The notes under the pieces were generated by a model. It had not been told where the DNA came from. It saw nothing but the letters and a program-made list of their open reading frames with translations, and did not search any database. This document shows positions 1 through 7,613 of a stretch of 14,845 bases of DNA, one piece after another. Source of the stretch: Porogramme epimiltina (Eukaryota > Basidiomycota > Agaricomycetes > Polyporales > Polyporaceae). The stretch spans positions 1 to 14,845 of the forward strand of contig FTLJ01000911.1 of assembly GCA_900155495.1 (NCBI GenBank), in the 5' to 3' direction. Every line of letters starts with the position of its first letter. Within the stretch, counting starts at the first letter, position 1. Made by a program: the position numbers and the translations under genes.

Positions 1-80
<80 letters not shown>
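1..80. repeat. 80-base uninterrupted G homopolymer at the window edge
   Basis: The first 80 bases are all G, followed by an interrupted G/T-rich stretch up to about base 102. Read on the minus strand in the frame of the adjacent gene, this is about 26 successive CCC proline codons after a His/Pro-rich patch. It may be a real slippage-expanded tract or an assembly artefact at a contig end. Confidence 0.9.
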
Positions 81-81
<1 letters not shown>

Positions 82-667
82 GGTGGGGGTGGTGGTGCTG
101 GTTAAGAACGAGGGCGGGGGAGACGACGGGCTGCTGTTGAACTTGTGAAGAGACGGCGGGGGGGCCGACGCCGGGGGCGGGGCCACTTCCCTCGCCGGTC
201 GCCCGCGCGCCCCCCGCGGGGGCCGTCGCCGCCGCCGAAAACGCGCCCGGGACGCTGCCGGGCTTCGAATTCCAGCTTCCGCCCGTCCCGACGCCGCCCA
301 TGCCCATTCCATGCGCTGTATTGAGCATCCGCGGGCCGACGTACGACGGGAAGCCCGGCCCTCCCATCGTGTTCGACGTCAGCGTCGGCCGTCGATCGGC
401 CGCAAACGCCTGGCCCCCCGGCGGCGGCGGCGACGTCGAGGCCGAGTATGACGAGCTGTAGAACGTCGCCGCACCGCCAAAGTCCTGCGCGCCATAGTCC
501 CTCGCCCCGCCCTGCGCCCCGTCCCTGAAGCCGTCCCGGAGGCCGTCGCGGGGCATAAAGTCGCGCAGATGGGAGCCAAAGTCCGGGCCACCGGCGGTGT
601 GGTCACTGCTATTGCGGGGATCGTAGCCAGAGTGGTCTGCGTAGTCCTGTGCGTCCGGGCGTGACAT
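1..667 (-). CDS. N-terminal part of an unrecognised disordered Gly/Pro/Ser-rich protein (3' end outside window)
   Basis: The frame opens at an ATG on the minus strand (bases 667-665) in a good initiation context (CCCACCATG) and stays open to the left edge, giving 222 residues. The start is Asp-rich (MSRPDAQDYADHSGYDPRNS). Residues 40-50 are three near-repeats of Arg-Asp-Gly (bases 550-518). Then come Gly/Ser/Ala/Pro-rich stretches, a Gln-rich patch, a His-rich patch and a polyproline run at the window edge. I see no domain, signal peptide or membrane segment. Such low-complexity N-termini are common in fungal transcription factors and signalling scaffolds, but no function can be assigned. The gene is divergent from the Ras-GAP gene. 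The GC-rich third positions and the coherent composition over 600 bases favour real coding. An intron before the window edge cannot be excluded. Confidence 0.7.
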
Positions 668-1184
668 GGTGGGCAGGAGGGTGAAGATCGAAAGGGGTGC
701 GCTGGTGGAGATCGATTGGGCGGGGTTGGGGGAGAGGTGACGGGCGGTGGGCTCGGTGGAGTGGGTGTGCGCGGGGCGAGAAAGAAGGAGAATCGACAGC
801 GAGAGTAAGGACAAGTGAACTCGATGCAGAGAAAAAACACAAGCAGAAAGAGCTATGCGCAAACGACGAGGAGTCAGCGACAAACGGAGGAGAGCGATTC
901 GAAAAGATAAAGGCGAGGATTCGACAGCGATGCGACAGAACTGACGGACGTCCCGGAGGACGGTGCGAGCGACGTGTTTTTCTAGGAGGGGGGACCGCAG
1001 TGAGGGGACGAGGGCAAGGCGGCGAGGGGACGAGAGGCGGAGTGCAGATTGCGGCGGAGTTTCCAACGGTGGGGGAGTCCGCGCACCAGCTCAGCCCAAG
1101 CCGACCACGAGGATATCACTGGCCGCTACTGGCTGCCTTCGCTCGGCCTGGGGACACGACTGGGATCGCTAAGGGGCACGGCGC
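668..1184 (-). promoter_or_regulatory. Probable leader and promoter region of the minus-strand gene
   Basis: The plus strand is strongly G/A-rich to about 1080, so the minus strand is C/T-rich up to the minus-strand ATG at 667. A CT-rich leader is also seen before the Ras-GAP start codon in this window. A CCAAT pentamer lies on the minus strand at 719-715, close to the start codon and perhaps within the leader. A plus-strand frame is open from 697 to 1593, but its composition is unlike the coding exons here and I do not call it. No precise transcription start can be read. Confidence 0.4.
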
Positions 1185-1235
1185 GCCTTCCGCGCTTTCA
1201 TACTCCGGCCCTCGGCCTCTCCAATCTAGCCCTTT

Positions 1236-1266
1236 CCTGCGCCTGCGCCTGCGCCCGCCCCCGCCC
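1236..1266. repeat. Short GC-rich repeat (TGCGCC units followed by CGCCC runs)
   Basis: Three near-perfect copies of CTGCGC are followed by overlapping CCCGCCC units. This is a small local low-complexity repeat within the C/T-rich half of the spacer. No function can be assigned. Confidence 0.5.
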
Positions 1267-1355
1267 AGCCACCGCCTGCGAGATCGCCCGTGCCACCGCC
1301 AGATCCCCATTGTGGGCCGCTCCGCACCCCTGCCTTCGTCCCCATCCGTCGCTCA

Positions 1356-2003
1356 ATGGCCATGTCCTCGGCGACCACGCCTAGCCGCCATCACCCCCCG
1401 CGCCCGCCGCATGCACCGCGCGTGGGTCCCTATGGGTCCGCGCTCTTCGCTGCCGCCAGCGCGTGTCCCAGCCCCCTGCGAGTCATACCTGGTCGTTCCT
1501 CTTCTTCTTTTAGCAGCTCCTCCTCGCTGGCGCCCGCCGGAGAATTCTTCACGCCCCGGCCCCGCCCCAGCGACGGCCCTCTATACGGCCTAATCCGTAA
1601 ACCACCGTCGAATATCGACCCCCCGTCCCGCCATCGATGCTATCATCGCCCCACGCGAGCCACTCCCCGTCGCTCCTCATGGTCGCCAGCGACGTTCCCC
1701 GCATTGCCATCACTCCCCCAGACGGCCCTCCTCCCAAGCCCGTGCTTCCTCACCGCCTCTCAGGCAGCGGCCATGCTTCGGACGACACTGCGCCCGAGGC
1801 CGCCCTCCCATGCCCCGCAGAAGGCCCATTGTGCCCTATATGCCCCTCCATTTGTTGCCTTGACGCAGGGGCCGGAGGGCTTCGCGTCCCCCCGCGCTCC
1901 TCTGACACAAGGTCTCAGCTCGCATCACGATTCATCATCCTATTGTTCCCTGGATTTGTCCCCGTCTCGGTCGGCACTTCGGAGTCTGCACCTGAAAGCT
2001 TGA
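1356..2003 (+). CDS. Weak candidate ORF, Pro/Ser-rich, unrecognised (may not be a gene)
   Basis: From the ATG at 1356 (a second ATG follows at 1362) the frame is open for 215 residues to TGA at 2001-2003. The product would be rich in Pro, Ser and Arg, with a polyserine patch near the middle, and has no recognisable domain. For it: the stretch is C/T-rich on the plus strand, like transcribed sense strands elsewhere in this window. Against it: long chance ORFs are expected at this GC content. A second frame (1601-2053) looks equally protein-like, including a proline-rich segment ITPPDGPPPKPVLPHRLSG at about 1705-1761. The initiation context is ordinary. It could be leader or promoter sequence, or a real gene whose frame is broken by an intron or a sequence error. 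No function is proposed. Confidence 0.15.
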   Translation: MAMSSATTPSRHHPPRPPHAPRVGPYGSALFAAASACPSPLRVIPGRSSSSFSSSSSLAPAGEFFTPRPRPSDGPLYGLIRKPPSNIDPPSRHRCYHRPTRATPRRSSWSPATFPALPSLPQTALLPSPCFLTASQAAAMLRTTLRPRPPSHAPQKAHCALYAPPFVALTQGPEGFASPRAPLTQGLSSHHDSSSYCSLDLSPSRSALRSLHLKA

Positions 2004-2669
2004 CGCGGCGATCGAACTCGCGTTTCGTGCCACGTATGGCCGGAAAGAGGTGAACGGTTCACCCTGCTACGTGACATGTCGTCTTGGGGTAAGGAACCAT
2101 GCCTGGTCGCGGCTCGGACCCAATCGTATAAAAGTGCCCCTTTCTTCCAAGTTTCAACTGCTGGCATGTTCCGGCGGCCACAGCGCGGCGGGCAACTGAT
2201 GCGAAGAGACGTGGATCGGGCGATGCTATCGCGGCCCGTTGCTACTAAGTAGCTGCTAGGCTTGCGATAGAGAAGCCTGGCACACTGGCAGGTGAAATGA
2301 AATGTAGACGTGTACTTGGTTTAAAAGAACATGACCCACCAGGCTTTCGGCGTAACTGCTGCTCTAAGGATCGGGTTGTCTTGTAGAGCATACCGGTAAC
2401 GCCGCCTCCGAAAGAGGAGACGGTGCCGAATAGCAGTCCTTACTAGAGTCAAACATACAACAGGGATCGATAGAGTTTGAAGCATCGAGCGTCTTGCAAT
2501 TGTATGGTGGCTTCAATACCTATAAAGGTTGCAGGACAACGCATTACGCAATGCACAAGGGTGTATTACAACTCACCTTGTGAACGTGCGGCGAAAGAGA
2601 GTGCTGTGACAACGCAGCGCAGCTACGTCGCGTTGCAGACACAGCATCGTGCAGTCAGGAAATAACATT
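2004..2669. other. Spacer without a supported gene
   Basis: Base composition drops to a more balanced level here than in the flanks. I found no tRNA-like arm pair and no coding frame of convincing length. A perfect 6-base inverted repeat AGGCTT/AAGCCT (2258-2263 and 2273-2278, 9-base loop) is present and could be chance. A TATAAAG motif lies at 2521-2527. The stretch probably belongs to the distal promoter of the Ras-GAP gene or of an undetected transcript. Confidence 0.4.
2120..2134 (+). promoter_or_regulatory. CCAAT pentamer adjoining a TATAAAAG box
   Basis: CCAAT (2120-2124) is followed two bases later by TATAAAAG (2127-2134) on the plus strand. The pair looks like a core promoter element but lies about 860 bases before the Ras-GAP start codon. 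It would imply a very long leader, an unrecognised small transcript or a chance match. Confidence 0.25.
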
Positions 2670-2690
2670 CCGTCAAATTGACGTTGACGG
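2670..2690. promoter_or_regulatory. Cluster of three TGACG half-sites (CRE/bZIP-like)
   Basis: Three TGACG pentamers fall in 21 bases: one on the minus strand (2671-2675) and two on the plus strand (2679-2683 and 2685-2689). The outer arms CCGTCAA and TTGACGG form a perfect 7-base inverted repeat around a 7-base centre. TGACG is the half-site of CREB/ATF-type bZIP factors. The cluster lies about 307 bases before the Ras-GAP start codon, within plausible promoter distance. Binding is inferred. Confidence 0.35.
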
Positions 2691-2879
2691 CGTTCAGTAC
2701 AACTTGTCAACTGAAGTCGTCAAGCAGAGCCGGCGGAGGTGCCATAATGAGATCAGTACGTAAGCGCGGGGCACGCGGCAGGGACGCGCTTCGCCGTGCG
2801 ATACTCAATCCAAGAAGACGGAGCGCTGTGAACGCAGTGGACACCGTCCTCGCTCTGCTTTCGCAGATCCAGGGAGCCG

Positions 2880-2996
2880 TCGTCTTGGAATACCTCGCCT
2901 CCTACCCTCCTCCCATCCACCCCTTCTCCCTATCCTCAACCCGCCTGAGCCTCCAACACGTTCGCTACTTTCTCCCCGCTCCCGGGCAGCACCGTC
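2880..2996 (+). promoter_or_regulatory. CT-rich 5' leader of the Ras-GAP gene
   Basis: A C/T-dominated stretch runs up to the ATG at 2997, as is typical around transcription starts of filamentous fungi. An in-frame TGA at 2946-2948 sits upstream with no ATG between it and 2997, so 2997 is the earliest possible start in this exon. Position -3 relative to the ATG is a G. Confidence 0.5.
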
Positions 2997-5900
2997 ATGC
3001 CTGCAAGGCGTGCGTCCGCCGGGCACAACATTGCGGGAACCTCTAGGGTACACAGAAGCAACGGATCCAACCACAGCATATCAGCACAGTCGCCCGTCAT
3101 ACCGCTACAGAACCTCCCCTACTCCACCAATGGCCCGCCATCGCCCCAGCAAAAAGTAGTCCAAGTCCTCATCAACAGGCTCAAAAACAAGGTGCGTTAC
3201 ACGCCCTAGGAAGCGATCACGATGCTGACGGTGTGATGTCGTTGTAGCTCCCATGTAATTCAGGAATCTCATTAACAGAGCTCGAGTCGGACGATGCGGT
3301 GCAACAGACGGTGGACGCTTTGGTCGAGCTGTCGCGAGATTCATTGGATATGATCTCTCTCGCACTCACAGAACAACTCGAGAGACTGGCGAAGGTACGT
3401 CGTACCCCCCTCGTGTGCAAGCAATCGTTCTGAGGTCCTGCAAGCAAATCGAGGGCGCGGGATTCCGCGGCGTGGACATCCTGCAATCGCAACTATTCCT
3501 GCTCAAGGTGCTGTCGTCCGCCATGGCATCCAGGTGGGGATCACGCAGCGAAGACACCCGGCCAAACTCCCGGGGAAGCAAGTTCCCCCCATCATCATCT
3601 AAACCCACGACCCCAGACTCCTCCCTACACCCGCCGGGCCGCTCACGGCACCCGTCCACGGAGCAGCTCTCGACGACCGCGACGACGCTCGTCGAGCCAC
3701 CGTCTCTGGACGATAACTGTGCCAAGTACATCGTCAGCGTGATGGTGCTCCTCCTCCGGCAGGCATCCCCGCGCAAGCACCGTCTGACATCTGCAGCGAA
3801 CCTGTCGTACGAAGCGTCGTATCAGGACTTCGAGTCCGTGGAGTCACACGAATTCGGCGGCACGGACGAAGCCCTGGTCACGCTCCCGCCGCCCATTGCG
3901 TCCGGTCTCCCGCGGACGATGACGCGCGCGAAGCACCCCTCGTCGACGTCGCTCAACTCGGGGGGCGTGCACAGCTCGATGTCGAGCCGGCTCCCGCAGC
4001 ACTCGGTCGCGTACGAGAAGACGTCGTTCCTCGTCGCCAAGTCCGTGCTCTCCCTGCACTCGTCCATCGCAAAGTACACGGGCCGGATCGTGTACCACCT
4101 CTCCGCGTCCAACTGGCTCGTCGTGCTCAGCCGCATCCGGCAGCGGATACACAGCCTCGCGAGCTCCGCCGAGGTCGACCCGGACGTCGTGGATTTGCAG
4201 CTGATCACGTACAGCGCGCTCGACCGCGCGAAGATGTCGCAGACACTCCAAGGTGCGTGCCGCGGTGGCGTTTTTCCTTTCCTCGCGTCACACGCCTCGC
4301 GGACGGAGCGCTGACCGGTCGCCGCGTTCTGCGCGTGCGTTCGTGCGTGTGCAGAGGCGTCGTCGCTGCTCATGAACCTCAAGCGGGACGCGCAGGTGCC
4401 GGTCGCGGTCGCGCTGCGGACGGCGGTGTGGAACTGGATCGAGCTCTTCCCCGACGAGTACAACGACGCGCTGCGGTACCACCGCCGGCTCGACGGCGCG
4501 CCGGAGCGCGTGTTCGACCTGCTGTACGACGCGCAGGACGCGACGCGCGACAAGGGCGCGATGTGGCCGACGCTCGCGGTGCTGCTGTGCATCTGCCACG
4601 ACCGGATGAAGGGCGAGTTCGAGGCGAACGCGCTCGGCGGGCACAAGGGCCCGTACCGCAAGGTGCGTTATGGTGGCGTATCGCTCGCGGCGGGGCCCGC
4701 GCGTGTGTCGTGATGGCGTGAGCTGACCGCCCTCGCACCACGCCAGGACCGCAATATCACCGAGTTGCTGCTCAAGAACCTCTCGTTCACGTCACGCTTC
4801 TCCGAGGTCGCGATCATCTGCGCAGTGGACATTTGTAGGGCCGCGTCGCGGGTCGCGCCGCAGGAGGGCACCGAGAATGAGGTCCCGCTCATCTCCATGG
4901 CATTGGACATCGCGCACGAGCTCAAGGTAGGCCGGTCGCCCTATCGGCACAGGTATTTTGATCGTGACGCATTTCGGGTTGGTAGGCGACGCTCCTGAAG
5001 TGGACGCGAGACCGGCCGTTCTGGGAGAGCCCGGAGGAGATCGATGTTGCGGTGTTCGCGGACGTGCTCGCTGCGCTCTACCGGTTCCTCCCGCCAGAAG
5101 AGTCTCTTCCTATCTTCCAGCAGTGCCTCGAGCCTGAAAAGTCGGAGGCTATCAAGATCTGTGTCGTGAAGGCGTGTTTGAGCCTGGTCATCGACGTGAG
5201 TCGATATCCCTCCTTTCGATCCGCGCGCGTGCTCAGCTTGGCGGGTTTCACAGAGCTGGAAGCTTCCATGGCAGAGACCATTGGAGCCGTTGAAGAAGCT
5301 CGTGCAAGATCGTCTCCAGGCGATCTTCTTCGTACGTTTTACTCTAACCCCGCGCCATCCACGCCGCTCACGCGCTCGCAGACGGCCCACACTGGTCGGA
5401 GTGAAGTCGACGCGCACGGCAACTCGAGGAAGATCAGCATCCGCCCGAAGGCGAAGCGGTACACGTCCGAGACGCTGCCCGATCGCGACCTGCTGATTCT
5501 GAGCATGATGACGCTGTGGCGGGCAGATGTGTGGTGGTATCACGATGCGCTGGACGAGGCCGTCATCGGCCGCATCTTCTCGACCAGTGTCAGCATCTAC
5601 TCCATGCCCATGGACCCCGCCGTCAGGTGGTCCCTGGCACGGACGTTCCGCTATTTGATGGAGTCCATTGTGCAGTGCCCGGTCGACAGCCCCAGGCGCC
5701 CCCTCCTGCTCACGTGGGTGACGGAGACAGGGTACGTGGAGGCTTCGTTGCGGAGATTATACCGTACTGAGCTTTGCGCCTAGACCTGCCGTTCTAGCAT
5801 CTGTCGCGACCAATTTGCTGAGCGTCCGGACGGACCTGCAGACCCAGAGGATGCTTATGCAGCATGCGTACGAGATCATGTACCGTTACGCATCCGCCGA

Positions 5901-7613
5901 GAAGGTCTGTCCTTTTGTCCCACCCGCCGCTTACAACGCAGGGTGACCTACACATCCAACAGGGATCCGAGCTTCAGTACGCCATGCGCGGCCTGCCAAT
6001 GCGCGCGGCGGCCTTCGCGCTGGCCGAGGTGGCCTTCCTCGTTTGCTTGTGCTCTGCTGATAACCTCGTCTCGCTTGCGGCGTGCAACTGCCTGCGCCTG
6101 CTCGCACAGGTGGAGCGCCAGCCCAACGCGGCGCAGCAGACGGAGGTTAACGAGGAAGAGATCTTGAAGCGTCACCCTATATATGAGCAGCTCGGTGACC
6201 CTAAGGTGTCCATGATCGGTATGTTTCCGATCACGCGTGCGTGCGGCTACCCGGGTGCGAATCGCTGACGTCGCGTTTAGGTCGGGTTGGGCATCAGAAG
6301 CGCATACGGAAGCTCATGCGGCTGATTACGGTGCCGTCTGCTATTCATGTCGCGGTGTGGCAGGAGCTGTACTTCCGTTGGTGCCAATTGACGGAGATGA
6401 CCGTCCGGCTCTCGGCTGATAACAGCGCGGACGTGCTGGATACTGGCATCACGCCGGTGGGCGACAAGGCCCTCGGCTCGGAGGTGAATACTTCTGTGAC
6501 ATATGCGGTGAAAGCAGTCTCAAACACCACCCCTTAGGACCGGCAAGCGGCATGGCAGAACCTCACGCTGTTCTTGTCCTCGCTCGGCTCCGCCTGTACA
6601 CGGGACGGACATGACCCCGCCGCGCTCACAAGGGTCATCCCGCCGCCGATCATCCCGGATAACTGCCGCGTGTTGCGCGACCCGCACGACCTGCTCACGA
6701 CGTTCCTCACGGAGACCGTCAACCTGCTCGTCCACGACCTCCCGCAGGTGCGCGACATCGCGCGCGAGGCGCTGAGCAACGAAGCAAGCTCCCGATTGTA
6801 CGGCCGGATCGTCAAGCAGCTTGACGAGTACGTGCCCTGGTTGGCCCATCCACCTCCCGTCTTTTGTATGCGTGACCGCTAACGCTGTGTTTCTACCCTC
6901 GCTCAGCGTCATCCGCATGGTGACCGACGACGAACACGTCAACTACCCGGTGCTTGTCGTGTTCCTCGAGCAGTTCATCGCTATCCTCAAGGTGCTATCG
7001 GACAATGTGCACAACCTCACCGAGGACCTGCGCGCTATCGATATCCCCTCGACGCTGTACACGCTCGCGACGTTCATAGCGCGGGTCGACGACGCCGATA
7101 CGGCTTCCTTGCGGCTTCGCGTCAAGTTCTGCAACCTTTGCACCGGCGTGTTCGGCCGCACGGAGCCCGTCATGATGCGCAACAAAGAAGGGGGTATGCG
7201 CCAGAACATTGTGGATATCATCGTCGAGTGGGTGCAGGAAGTCACGGTAGGTTCCTTGTTGGAGACTAGGATGTGATCTAACGAATGCTGAATTCTGACG
7301 AACTCTGCTTAGACGGAGGGCTCCCCGGTGCTCACGACGGCCCAACAGGAGCTGAACGTCGCCATGTTCAAGGCCGCCGTGACGCTGTTTGATAGGCTGA
7401 AGCTCGAGCCTACCGACGGAACGACGGGCGAAGACGTCGCGAACGCGGTGTCGAGGCTATTCGTGAGGTATGCGAACTTCCTGACGAAGGTTTGGGAAAC
7501 CACACGGTACGACGGCAACGTAAGTTTTCTCTTCAGCTTACTTTGTGACACTTCAGCTGAATGCAACCCAGGCTCGAGACGACGCCATCTCGGAGAAATC
7601 GTCCATGTCGAGG
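2997..7613 (+). other. N-terminal half of the Ras-GAP protein: HEAT-like helices with Ser-rich linkers (residues 1-1249)
   Basis: Exons 1-15 encode long amphipathic helices of the alpha-solenoid kind that flank the GAP domain in neurofibromin. The helices are broken by two low-complexity linkers at about residues 145-203 and 221-304, both in exon 3. The protein begins MPARRAS, a basic motif that fits a protein kinase A site at Ser7. Further basic-Ser/Thr motifs lie at Ser661 (SRKIS) and Thr670 (AKRYT) in exon 8. I see no catalytic motif in this part. Exons 4 and 12-13 have almost only G or C at third codon positions. Confidence 0.8.

Noticed and set aside
697..1593. 298-codon plus-strand ORF in the spacer
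   Set aside because: Its first half lies in GA-rich antisense leader sequence and its second in C-rich sequence. The composition changes abruptly and there is no recognisable protein feature, so it is probably chance openness.
2008..2024. tRNA T-arm-like TTCGATC on the minus strand
   Set aside because: The flanking five-base stem does not pair and no D-arm, anticodon arm or acceptor stem could be fitted around it.
2258..2278. AGGCTT/AAGCCT inverted repeat as a terminator or small RNA hairpin
   Set aside because: A 6-base stem with a 9-base loop is expected by chance, and intrinsic terminators of this kind do not apply to a fungal nuclear genome.
3822..4661. 279-codon minus-strand ORF opposite exons 3-4
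   Set aside because: It has the same cause: strong GC3 bias on the sense strand removes stops from the complementary frame. It also spans sense intron 3 without any change in character.
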